A stretch of DNA of 64,000 nt from Norana najaformis (taxonomy: Eukaryota > Annelida > Clitellata > Crassiclitellata > Hormogastridae), in NCBI GenBank assembly GCA_964023275.1, contig OZ029917.1, positions 28,286,005-28,350,004 of the forward strand. Reading direction: 5' to 3'. The notes under the pieces are model-generated. The model was not told the origin of the DNA. It made no database searches and was given only the letters and a program-made list of their open reading frames with translations. The translations under genes and the position numbers were made by a program. This document shows, in pieces, positions 35,200 through 46,259 of this stretch. Numbering within the stretch: position 1 is the stretch's first letter; each line of letters starts with the position of its first letter.

Positions 35200-36720
35200 T
35201 TCACCAATCATGGCCGCCATCTTGTATACAATCTGCAACCAAGGGTTTTCGCGACAACGAATGCGGACAGAATACAGTTCATTTAGCGCTATTCAATTTG
35301 ACGACTATTTGATGGATCAAAGAGCAGTGTTTCTCATAGAGTTTTAGGTAGGGGTGGAATACCTACTTTTGAAACAAAATTATGTTTTTAGATTAAGAAA
35401 ATTTTAGGTTTGTAAGGATTTTCCAGGTTTTAGACTTCATTGAATAAGCTAAAAAGCTTTGAAACTATGGCAACACAGTCTCCACAGAGTATTTTAACTC
35501 TGAATTCAGTGCCACTGTGCCACGGTGCACGCTGGTGCATGATCTGCTTAACGAATAGCAATTGCCGAGATGTTACTTGATTACGATTTGTGTTTTATAA
35601 AACTAAAATAAACAAAACAAAAGTAAGATTTTATTTTTCGCCTTTTTATTTAAACTACACAAAAACTTAGTTGGAAGCTGAGCAGGTTTCTAGGTTTTTC
35701 GGAAAATTCGATGTGCAAAATGCAAATATTAAAATATTATTTTTCCTCACGAACTTTAATTGTTGTTCACTGGACATTTCTTAGCATTGTTGAAAGTAAC
35801 TGATGTTGCCTGCCAGGCTATACTTTGTGCCCCGTTATATGCGTCTCGTTACTGGAAAATAACAGTAACATCCCATCTCTGTAAATGACGTTGGCCTACG
35901 TATAGTATGTACTGACCTCATACGATATTCCTGATAAGGTTTCTCATCTCTGATCTGAGACAAAATTATTATCTGCGTTAGTGAGGCCCTAGATAAAGAA
36001 TTAGCTAGGACCTATGTGCATCTTGCTTCCTGGAACGTAGCTCACCTCCATAGAATATTTTTGCACTCGAGAAGCATATTTTGAATCTGCTAGGAGTGGC
36101 CAGTAGTGGCTTTAGGAAACTCATCTCGAGGTGTTTTATCAGTGTTGACGTGTAACCGATCAAGTCCATATCGATATAGGCCTAACGTCTTAAGCCCTCA
36201 CGTGCGAATACTAGGCCTATAGCAACAGTTTCTTTTTCAATCTAAGCGTAGTGGTGCTCGACCTTCTAGACAGCATATGAAGTGAAAGTAAGTAGTAAAA
36301 ACTGTAAATTTAGGCCTACATCTAGGCCTATACTATAGCGACCGTATGGCTTCGACCTGCTTACTTTTCAACGAATTGATCGGGTGAGATCCTTCAACAC
36401 CGCTGCCCGTCTGAATTGGCGCCATGCCATTACGGTTCCAGCGTACGGACCTTGCATGCTAGCACGAGATTCCAGTCTGAAAAATATGCCACGATCAGTG
36501 TACAAATCGGTATTAGTACAATACGGATGTCCAATGTTTGCCTTGGTTTTTCGGTCATCCGACAAATTTTGCGATAGAAACACCGAAGTGAAATAGGAAG
36601 GCATCGAGAGAAGATATCAGATAGACTACATCTTGGTAAACAATGGTAGGACATGGATATAGAAACAGTGTTTAGAACTCACGATCATACCCTGGTGCTG
36701 AAGCTGATATGGTTCACAAT
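35200..36720. other. No gene recognised
   Basis: AT-rich DNA with several TAGGCCTA motifs (near 36178, 36211, 36314, 36324). A segment at about 36340-36380 resembles 42848-42890 (GACCGTATGGC-TCGACC). Confidence 0.4.
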
Positions 36721-36725
36721 CTGTC

Positions 36726-37050
36726 ACGATGTCTGTATCACTCACCCTGAAGAATGTGAAAAATAAGAACAGGAAGAGACATTGGGGCATAGAAAAACTC
36801 AAAATATTAGGACAGGAATTTGTGAACCAACGAGTTGTGGATGAGAGGCAGGGAACAGTGAATGAAGAGTGGGAACAAATCAAGAATGTTATTAAAACTG
36901 AGTCGAAGCGAATAGTGGGATACAACAGTAGGCCACAACCAAAGAAATCATGGGTTATAGATGAAATGATACAGAAAATGGAGGAGACAAGGAAAGTTAA
37001 GCACCAAAGCACTGAACTGGCAAAGACGGATTACAGCTGACTGAACAACA
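36726..37050 (+). mobile_element. LINE fragment (endonuclease-to-RT region), left half
   Basis: The open reading LGQEFVNQRVVDERQGTVNE, then EWEQIKNVIKTESKRIVGYN and KKSWVIDEMIQKMEETRKVK is the linker of LINEs of the clade seen at 9.0-9.6 kb (W--IK, IG-----KKPWITDEI---M-ERRK). It is cut after DYS-stop-LNN by a nested L2 element and seems to resume at 38651. Confidence 0.7.
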
Positions 37051-37054
37051 TCAC

Positions 37055-38650
37055 TCATTGTCTTTTGTTCTGATGTTTTCTCACATCTGATCGCACACTT
37101 GGCCAACTTATCTTTTGCTGAAGGCTGTTTTCCATCATGTTTTAAATCAGCATTAGTTACGACTTTACTTTAAAAAGCTGACCTAGACACCAACAACCTC
37201 TCAAATTTTAGACCCATCTCCAATCTCAATAACATTTCTAAGATTATTGAACGTCTCTTCCTTGCACGGATTAAGAAACACGTCACTTCATCTCCTAACT
37301 TCAGTCCTTACCAATCAGCTTACCGTGAAGGCTACTCAACGGAAACTGGTCTCACCCTCACAATGGATAACATCTTTTCAGCTATCGATACTGGACAGGC
37401 ATGCCTTTCAGTGTGTCTCGACCTTAGTGCTGCTTTTGACACTGTTGACCACCATCTACTTCTTTCTAGAATCAGCAGAAGCTTTGGTGTGTGTGGGACT
37501 GCCTTAAATTGGTTAGCTTCTTACCTCTGCAGTAGGTCTCAGCAAGTGGGCATTGGTTCTGCTCGGTCTGGTCCTTCTTTCTGCACTGCTGCTGTTCCAC
37601 AGGGATCTGTCCTTGGCCCCTTATTATTCACAATCTTCACATCACCAGTCAGCCGCATAGCCAACTACTTTGGAGTGAAGTTACAGCAGTACGCTGATGA
37701 CACTCAGCTTTACATTGCTCTGTCACCACTGATCTTTCAGGCAAAGCAACGCTTGAAGAGTATCTCTTCCATTCATGTATGGTTCTGTTTCAATGGTTTG
37801 GCCATAAATCCTGATAAATCTGAAGCGATCATGTTTGGCTCATGCCAACGTCTGCGTTCTCTCCCTTCACATTCCAGCATTGACCTAGCTGGCACTTCTG
37901 TTCCGCTATCAAACATGGTCAAAACACTTGGGGGTAATTTTGGACAGCAATCTCACATTTCGACCTCACATAACAAACCTTTGCAAATCTTGTTTCTATC
38001 ATATCAGGGCAATACGTCACATCAGGTCAGCTCTTACCAAAGACATAGCACAAACCGTAACCTGTTATCTAGTCTGCTCTCGCCTCGATTATGCCAACGT
38101 GGTTTTTACAGGTATCTCAAATCTTGAACTTAAAAAACTTCAACGCATCCAAAATTTCCTGGCTCGTGTGGTGCTGCGTGCACCTCCTCACACAAATTCC
38201 TTAGCTCTATTGAGCCAGCTGCATTGGCTTCCTGTGATATTCCGGATAAGATTTAAACTAGCCTGTCTGACCTACAAAACTCTTACTATGAGCACTCCTA
38301 CCTACCTTCAGTCTCTAGTCTCCCCTTACATCCCTCATCGCAGCCTACGATCTTCAGGTACGGGTCTCTTGGCTGAGCCACGATGCAGAACTGTCCTGTG
38401 CTCTCGTGCATTCCACACCGCTGCCCCGAAGGAATGGAACTGTCTACCAATGTTTCTCCGAAGTTCAAACTCCTTTCCTTCTTTCGAGAAATGCCTGAAA
38501 ACTCACTATTTCTCACTGGCTTTCAAACATCTGGATATCTAACTCTTTCACCTGGCGACTGACTATCTGCGCCTCCGATTCGCATTTCGGTGTGACTTAG
38601 CGAGCGTTACAAATTTTCGTAATAATAATAATAATAAAATAATAATAATA
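37055..38650 (+). mobile_element. L2-type LINE (family C) with well-kept reverse transcriptase
   Basis: The best-preserved RT in the window. Motifs in order: NLSNFRPISNLNNISKIIER, FSPYQSAYREGYSTETGLTL, VCLDLSAAFDTVDHHLLLSR, NWLASYLCSRSQQV and AVPQGSVLGPLLFTIFTSPV. Next is the catalytic LQQYADDTQLYIAL near 37680-37730, then NGLAINPDKSEAIMFG. Near 37925 an extra G shifts the frame; the reading resumes as LGVILDSNLTFRPHITNL, VCSRLDYANVVFTGISNLEL and LLSQLHWLPVIFRIRFKLAC. It ends with the stop after LAFKHLDI at 38542. The 3' tail is (TAA)n at 38617-38650. The 5' end is truncated before the endonuclease. It lies inside another LINE fragment. Confidence 0.92.
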
Positions 38651-38760
38651 ATCCCAAAAAACTAAAGAACGTTGGTGGGAAGAACGAAGCACAGCATTGG
38701 AATATCTTCAAACACAGAGGAGATAAGGTTTACAACATTAATATTCAAGATGTCTATGGT
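38651..38760 (+). mobile_element. LINE fragment, right half of the interrupted element
   Basis: The frame TKERWWEERSTALEYLQTQR continues the linker motif (REKWWEEQC-ALE-L) that should follow the LNN where the left half ends at 37050. The L2 insertion therefore split one older LINE. Frames close soon after. Confidence 0.6.
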
Positions 38761-41110
38761 TTACAACAAGATACAGGAACTGACGAAGCAGGACAGCCGG
38801 ATAAGTATCCTACAACAATAAAGAATGCAAAGGATAATATACTAACAGATGAAAGAGATACATGCGTGCGTTTAGAAGCTTAAATGTAAGTACTGTTGTA
38901 ACTGAACTGTTCATTTTCCTAACTAATAACTAAATCAAGGACTGTGTTTCTTTTCTCGAGTTAACTTACATTACAATTCGCGCGAGTCGACATTTAGAAG
39001 TCCGATCGAGTGACATTATGAAAGATCGTCGACATCCATGTTGTCTAGGACCGGCCTTAGTTGTGCCTAAATTGTGGCAGAGCGCCACAATTTAGGGGCG
39101 CCATTTCCCCATAAAGTTGTGTTTTATGTTTTATTTCAATGATTTTTCATTTGAATTTAAAAAAATTTCTTGATCGTAATCTGGCCATGACATAGGGCTA
39201 TTTAATCACTAATACAATCCCTACAAGGTCTGGTAAATTAATGAGTGAAGGACTTGGTCAAGGTCCCTACGCAGTAACCGCCTACCACGTTTGTACAGTA
39301 TGACTCGCGAGTCGCGAGACGAATAAGAACAGGTGGCCTGTGTTGCACTCGACCAGTGCCGGTGTTAGATGTCTGGTCAAGGCTATGAGACCGGGCGATT
39401 GCTGGAGATGAATCCGATGCCAGAGCAGCCAGATTCCGTGTACATCGGGGCTGGTTTCCGTCGATGCCCGGGTCTGCAGGTTCGGGCTGTCCAAGTGTCC
39501 GTCTGGTAAATTAGTGAGTCAATATGGGTACCAACTCATCGGTCCAAAGTTGGCCCAAGGGTACGCTATCGTACGCAGGCGGCAGGCTTAGTAGGCCTAG
39601 TTGGCCACGTGTGTACGTTTTACGCTTCAAGTTATCGTTTATGGGCATCTTCTACACATTGATGGAACAAAACTGTATGGCACGAGAAAAACGAAGAAAA
39701 CACGTCTACCATAGTAAAACACGCGATTGACTGTGGGAAATAGGCCTACGGTAGTTATTCATATCTTATCTATTTTATTTTGCAGACGTTGTATTGCCAA
39801 ATTTGATTCTTTTTCAAATGTAGTTTAATCTTTAGTTTTAAATAGAGTTCTCTTTAGTTGTAAAAATCTTAATTTAAGATCATAATATCAATAAATATAC
39901 AGATTTTATAGTTTTAGTCTTAAGATAATGTTAATAAAATTAAAACAAAAAGAAATAAGTCTTAATGCCAAAATCTATGAAGCGTCAGAAATTTTCGGGT
40001 GCACAATCTCGTAAGAAAAAATTGCAACAGAAGTTAGTATCAAAACGCAGAAGGGTTGGTAAAACGCTTATTCCTAGAAATATTATGTTAAATTTATCAC
40101 TCCATATAAATTATCAATAGAAACTATTTAAAATGATTTCTATGATTACATTAACAAACCATTTGGAAACAGGTCTATTTCAAGCAGATCTTATTGTTTT
40201 GCAGGAGCTGAGAAGTAATAAGCCCTGAGATTTTCAGTGTTTTGGATAGGGTATTTAAAAACTAAAAAAGCTTGTAATTAGGTGGGCGCCAAAATGTATA
40301 TTTTGCCTGAAGCGTTATCGAGGCTACGACCGACCCTAATGCTGTCTACACGCCTAAAGACAAACGTGTAATCATTTTATATAACTAATGAATATAAGCA
40401 TTTAAAGTAAGCAAAAGCTGTGTTCGTGGGTTCGCCATTTATCATGTAGATAGGACTTCCGCGATCAGTTTAGGTTTTTATGCAGGTTAGACATCAAGCA
40501 TTAAGTGGTCATCATCTTGTTCACCCTGGTCATCAGAACCCTAAAACGAATAGAAAAAAACAATGTGACTATTGAAATAAACCTGCAGTCTACAAAACTA
40601 CTGCAGTTTATTTTCTTATTTTCTTCTTTACAAGTGATAAAATTATTTGCGTAAGACAGTGAACTTGCATTCAACCAAGGCAAACTGCTGTCTATTCCAC
40701 TTTATCGGAAACGCATATTTCTGCGTTAAACAGCAGTAAACTGGATAAAATATAAGACAAACGGCCCTAAAGCGGTGCGAATGATAGCATATGTTAATCA
40801 AGCCATGCACATACAAAAGATTTGTAGATTCCGTCCAATTAGAAACCGACAAACTTTCTTACAGTTCCAGAAGTATTAAAATTTAAAACACTAAGATGAG
40901 TTAGTCAGAATCGCACTGTTGGGGCTTGCAATCCGGTGTTATGCGACATATGGCCCGAGGCGATGACGCCTCCGACTCCCCCCACTTTCGAACAACCAGT
41001 CGAATGTAATCGTTAAATTAATGCGCTGCGTACAGTTCATCTGAACGAGCAAGAGTCGCCAATTTAAAACGCTCTATCACCCTCGGCAGTCTCATTACAG
41101 TTTCCCGATC
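38760..41110. other. No gene recognised
   Basis: AT-rich, with TAGGCCTA at 39591 and 39744. No exon or element motif was recognised. Confidence 0.4.
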
Positions 41111-41114
41111 GTTC

Positions 41115-41540
41115 TTGACTTGGGTTCGAACTGGATGTCCGTTTCGTCCTCGGAAGAAATGGTCGGTAAGTGCTTTTCTTGTGGCACTACTGCTGATCAT
41201 GTCTAGAAACATCGAACTCAACCCTGGACCATCCAATAGACCGCTCTACTCGTTCATCCTCTTAACTCAATCTTGCTGTCCCTCTGTAACTACTCATCTC
41301 AAATTCTATAACCGATGCATACACTACACTGCACATCGACTCTGGAACGATCTCCATCCTGAATTTTTGCAAAGTCTCAGTTCCTCTGTCTCTTCCGTCT
41401 TTCACCCACCATCATCTGTCTCAAGACCCCTTATCTATTACTCCTCAGATATTCCATTCAAAACTAAAGCCTCACCTTTTCAAAAAATCCCACCGTGATC
41501 CATCGAATGCGCTGCCTTCACATTACTCTCAGCTTAAACA
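41115..41540 (+). mobile_element. Internally deleted LINE: 2A leader joined to C-terminus
   Basis: The reading KKWSVSAFLVALLLIMSRNI continues ELNPGPSN: a hydrophobic leader followed by a 2A-like motif (IELNPGP at 41211-41231). Within about ten codons it passes into SVTTHLKFYNRCIHYTAHRL followed by WNDLHPEF, the C-terminal block of L2/CR1 RT proteins. It ends with DIPFKTKASPFQK. The whole endonuclease and RT, normally about 900 residues, are missing between the two, without a frameshift at the join. The element is non-autonomous; the RNE start of the motif departs from the usual D(V/I)E. A pyrimidine microsatellite follows directly. Confidence 0.8.
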
Positions 41541-41559
41541 TGACCCACCCTAACACTTC

Positions 41560-41566
41560 CTATCCC

Positions 41567-41598
<32 letters not shown>

Positions 41599-41646
41599 TG
41601 TCTCTTTCTGTCTCTCTCTGTCTCTCTCTGTCTCTCTCTCTCTGCT
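41560..41646. repeat. (TCTCTG)n pyrimidine microsatellite
   Basis: Units of TCTCTCTCTG repeat about eight times. It directly follows the 3' part of the deleted LINE. Confidence 0.95.
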
Positions 41647-41690
41647 GTTCTGACAACCAGACTTGGTTCTTGACAAGGCATCTTTGGACA
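41642..41690 (+). repeat. 49-bp direct repeat, copy 1
   Basis: The segment from CTGCTGTTCTGACAACCAG to TCTTTGGACA matches 42088-42136 with one mismatch (A/T). Both copies are preceded by a TCTCTC run. The 446-bp step and the sequence between are described under findings. Confidence 0.95.
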
Positions 41691-42087
41691 CTATATAGCG
41701 ACGCGAGAACCGCGGAGCACTCTCAGCGACGTGCGAAAGAGGAATCCTGTCTCGGCTGAAGGAAGCTGCAACGACGGACAAACTGACGAAACGGGTGCGG
41801 GAGAAAGAAGTTAGCAGCTGAGAGTGAAACTACAGTATGTCTAAGAACATCGTGACTCTGTAAATAGGTTGTGAATAGACTTGTTGTTAGAATAAAAGCA
41901 TCAATTGAACATTCTTCGTCAACGAAACAACACGCCAAGAAAACCCCGAAGAGATGCCAGTATCACCGCTACCACCAACTAATGTTTTAAGACTGACCGC
42001 TGACTAGTGTTTAGATCGACTGCCAAACGTCTTTCTATACATTAGGTCTCGTGGCAACAGTCCTTTAAAACATTACAGTCTCTCTCT
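41691..42087. other. Spacer between the 49-bp direct repeats
   Basis: The spacer contains CTATATAG near the left end and AATAAAAG near 41890, an order like the promoter and poly(A) signals of an LTR. It lacks clear TG...CA ends. No coding motif. Confidence 0.35.
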
Positions 42088-42136
42088 CTGCTGTTCTGAC
42101 AACCAGACTTGGTTCTTGACATGGCATCTTTGGACA
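42088..42136 (+). repeat. 49-bp direct repeat, copy 2
   Basis: Matches 41642-41690 with one mismatch. It runs directly into a LINE endonuclease fragment. Confidence 0.95.
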
Positions 42137-42470
42137 ACCCCACTGACTTGACGCAGCGCTCCACGATATTATAGCCGATGAAGGTCTGGACATTTTTTCT
42201 ATAACCGAGACAAGGATAACATCTGATGCACCGATCTGTATCAAGCAAGGAGTGGCACCCGAAGGCTTCTCTATTCTGACCACAGTCTCATCACTGCTAC
42301 AGTAGCACTCCAGGTACATCCAGAAGTCCAGGTGCTTTTCCCTTTCGCACAATCAAGCAGATCAACACAGCTGAGTTTGAGCAAGCGCTGATCAACACAT
42401 AACTGTTTCAGGACCAGCTCAGAAAGCAGAGGCTTTGTAGAGCAACTCTACTATTGTTCTGAGGGGGCGA
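42137..42470 (+). mobile_element. LINE APE-endonuclease fragment with internal deletion
   Basis: The frame ALHDIIADEGLDIFSITETR followed by ITSDAPICIKQGVAPEGFS matches the N-terminal part of an APE endonuclease (LDI--ITET-I). It then jumps, with a frame change, to SDHSLITATVALQVHPE, the SDH motif near the end of the same domain. It continues FRTIKQINTAEFEQALINT, the linker. About 150 endonuclease residues are absent between the two. Confidence 0.7.
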
Positions 42471-42479
42471 TGAGGATGG

Positions 42480-43117
42480 GAAACACATTAGAACTGGATT
42501 TAATAAGGGAAGTTAAAACAAAGTCCAGTTGTGATGATTTAGATGGAACATTTCCAATGAATTTAGTTACTTCCTGTACTGTAGCGTAAGGTAAGGTAGC
42601 CTACGTAACTCATCGCCAGTATGTCGAACATCTGGAAACATTGACTTCATACCCATTTGGACAGTTGAATGGTTTAGAATGTACTTACCAATAGTTTAAT
42701 CATTGTGAGGTTAAACTGAATAGGCAAACTAATTAATAGCTGTTGGACCTCTAGTAAAATGATTATCGAATGCGAGTCTCTTCAAATTATCGATGATTAT
42801 GTGACGTTTTGGTAATTATAAATGTAAATGTACACGGTTTATATAGAGACCGTATGGCGTCGACCCTGCTCATTTGGCAATGAATTTATGTTTGTCTTGT
42901 TACGGATTAAACTTCACAATCCTTTTAAGGACCTCTTATATGACACATGCATACAGCGTCCGCAAAGAGGGGAGGAAGGGACCACCCAGATGCGGACAAA
43001 AGGATAGAGGTTTTGCCCAATGCGGACGTCCGCATCTAAATTTTTGTACGCAGTAATTTCAGTACAGCCTGTGCCGTAAGCACCAATTTACGCCAGACAG
43101 CAGATATTCATTCGTTA
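42480..43117. other. No gene recognised
   Basis: I see no exon or element motif apart from the short similarity of 42848-42890 to 36340-36380. Confidence 0.4.
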
Positions 43118-43440
43118 GTTCATTCATCTAGAACATTTCTATAGCACCTCTTCAAGTAGTATACCTGGAGGCGCTCCCAGCCCTGCTCCGGCGAAAGAGA
43201 ACAGTTTTAACCGTTGGTGAAAAGTATATCTAGCATCCCTCGTTTGAAGGACACGTAGATTAAGAGGGAAACCAATCCACGTAGAGGGCCTGCTGCATAG
43301 CAAGCGATGTACTGTAAAGGTCTGCAAGTAGGGTATTTATAACTCAAAGGGCAACTCGTACGCGTGGGATGACCACAAATGAGGTCATGATTAGTATGCA
43401 TGGAATGTCTGGAGATCCGCAGCTAGGGTACAAGGGGAGA
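43118..43440 (-). mobile_element. LINE or SINE 3' end, antisense
   Basis: The minus strand ends with GGTGCTATAGAAATGTTCTA followed by a GATGAATGAAC tail, a CTATAGAAAT-type LINE terminus like family A's. The sequence upstream has broken coding character. Length and clade uncertain. Confidence 0.4.
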
Positions 43441-45150
43441 GAATGAATGAGTCCGCCGCGCCACGGCGTGGATAAATGATTAAATGTTAAACTACATTAT
43501 AAGTTTAACCCGAAACGACTTCTACCCCTCTTCCAATCTCCCAGACCTTTCACGCTATACTCGAAAGGATTCTCTATTTTAGCACGTGCACTTGCACTGC
43601 TTTATGCTTAAAGGCACCCACGCAGTAAGCTAAGGCGTGTGCTGTAACTGAGAGCTGATACTGAATTTGGTCTGGATTTTCTCTGGACTAACTGGATCCA
43701 AGTTTATTTGATTGCTTAGTTAATAAATTTTTTACTTCAAGTAAAAAAGCGTAGTTTACTTATTCACGAAATTTTAAAGTCGTATAATAGTCCTCGCTGT
43801 AAAGAAAAATTATCTTGTGTATTTATTGTCTTTGGCCGGATCGTATCTGGCATTTCTAGTAATGGTCAAATATGTTAATAAGGGAATCTTTGGTAATGGT
43901 TAAGTTTGACAGTTGCTACCTGGCGTCATTGATCACGTGAACCAATCACAATATTTCTGGGAACCCTTTGCGCTATGAACTATATTTAGCATCACACCGG
44001 CAGAAATCCAGTAAAGATTTGAAAAAGCTCCTATTTACTATATTGCGGTTGGCTAAAAGCGAGTTTAACGTTCGCAATGAATTAGCCTATGCTCTATGTA
44101 ACCTACTCTATAGCCTTCTACAGTATATATGGCAACCAGCTACTACGATTTTTGCTGCGTTACTAAGGTATAGCCCTACACAAACCCAATAACAGAATAG
44201 TAGGCTGTAGACGTAGAGTATAAACCGCAGTGTTCAGTCTTGATGAATGTGACCCTTAAGCTTTAGTTACTTATAAAAAGAAAACTAAACGACTTTTAGA
44301 AGATTTCATACCGTAAATGAGGTGACATCGACGTCAGCTAGAGCTTGTTTCGCGAGATAGCGTTCGCGTTTAATTTTTATGTCGAGACTTTGTGGAACAT
44401 CCGGGACAACGATGTCGATCAACTTGCAAATTCCGAAGACGACATGCTGTGCAGAGAAAGGCAAGAAATGATATGTTACAGTTGTTTAGACACCCATCAA
44501 AACATGTTCCTCTCAGAGTTTACCAACGGCGCAATGTAAATATCCAACTGGCACACAATAGAAAAATCAACAAAAAGGAAACTAGGCCTAACCACCACAT
44601 TGCTTTAAAAGAAGATAAAGCGGTTGGAGAACTGCAGCAAGATAGCACTTTCTGACAAGAAAAAGCAGTGACAAAAAGCAAGAACTCAGTACCAGTTGTA
44701 GCATATCATTTAGCCTCATTTACCCGCAAATGCTGATAATCATTTTAATGAAAGCGACATATGTAGGAAAAGTCGTGAAAAGTAGGAGTTTATAGCAGAA
44801 AAGATCGTAAAAGAATCATTAGAAGACGAATCAAACATTTTTAAAGTACAGATTTTAATTTTAATTGAAGGGTCAGAAAAAATTGCTGAAGGATCAAAAT
44901 TGGTGTACTGGTATGAGATTATTGCATTGGAGTGATGCACAGTGGCGAGAGCAATGGATATGTCAAATCGTGTGTACGCGTGTATGTGTGCAGGTCGTTA
45001 CAGTGGATCGTAATCATGTCCGTCGCACTTGCTTTCTGCGGTGGCATATGCTTACAGGAAATGACCAAGTCTTGAAGATTCAGAGCCACTACCCATTGAG
45101 GACATATACAACAGCGACTTTTGATGAAAGATAAAGTCTTTGATGGAGTA
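43440..45150. other. No gene recognised
   Basis: AT-rich DNA with short unsupported open frames at 44345-44655. No homology recognised. Confidence 0.35.
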
Positions 45151-45159
45151 TTAGTGTGA

Positions 45160-45784
45160 ACGTGATATTACGCTTATTATTCAGCAAGTTTCAAGCGTGC
45201 GTTGGTGTCAAACATTTCTATGACATCATACTGATGAGTTACCGGATTGTTTACTTGTGTGTGATTGGTTGGTGGGTTTCCCGCGGTAAGGTGCAAATAT
45301 TCTGTGACCTAGCGTCGATTAGTTGGTTCCAGTTGTTGGCTTGGTTGTGATTGATCGGCGTTCGCGCCCATAGATGAGCGTTCGCCCGCAAAATTTTAAA
45401 TATACGCTTCTTATTGGTTTTTGGCGTTCGTGCGCATTGTCCAACGTCAGAGATAACCTTTGACTTGGTGGAAAATTGCCTATAAATTCACTGTGATTGC
45501 AAATGCATTGCTGATAGAGCGCGAGAAAGATTTTGTTGCTTAGTCTGCCTTGTACTCAGCTGATTGTTTGAGTTGAAAGATTCGTGCGTTTAGACACTGT
45601 GGCACTGTATGTTGGCGACTCAAGCTTGCAGTGTTGTCATTGGACTGTTCGTTTAATTAATTTTACACACAAGCAGACTATGAGCATTTTCTCGAGGTAA
45701 CGAATAACGATAATAACGATTTGGCGAATCAACGGTTCGAAGTCCAAACGATTTACAACTTCGGAAGGTCGTCAGTATATTAAA
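45160..45784 (+). mobile_element. Probable 5' LTR region of a Ty3/gypsy-like element
   Basis: This lies directly before a primer-binding-site-like sequence. A TATA-box candidate (GCCTATAAATTCACTG) is at about 45479-45493. The left boundary is not clear and I did not find the matching 3' LTR, so the extent is a guess. Confidence 0.35.
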
Positions 45785-45802
45785 TGGTGGCAGCTGTGGG
45801 AT
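45785..45802 (+). other. Candidate tRNA primer-binding site
   Basis: TGGTGGCAGCTGTGGGAT resembles the TGGTGGCAGCGGTGGGA type of primer-binding site found after the 5' LTR in many animal gypsy elements. It is followed by an untranslated leader and then gag remains. Confidence 0.5.
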
Positions 45803-46259
45803 ACGTCTATCGCCCGGTAACGACAAGACTGGTAAACGACGATTCAGCAGAAGAATCCGACACTCGTGGACGACTGCAGCCAACAACGCAACGGAGCGAT
45901 TGAAGAACTGACGTTCGAAATTCGACAAACGCCTACAGTGACTTGAGTCGGCCAATTTCTCCAGAACACAAGTTCGGTAGATGAGCATCAATCAGATTTG
46001 AGTCATCGAACGACCTCGTCGAAAACAAGAAGGAAGTTCGCGGCGGAAGTCAACCTCAAGTTGGAAAAGCCAAAGAATAGAAAATCCATTTGGAAGACAA
46101 ACTGAGTAACATATATGTAGGCCTACTGCATTCATGAATATTTAGAAACCATGATTAGCGTTTGCACTGGTGTCATATCTGCATACAGTGAAAAGAATTG
46201 ACTTTATGTGTTCATTACACAATTTATTTTAGGCAAAAGATCAAGGAAATAAGTAAGAT

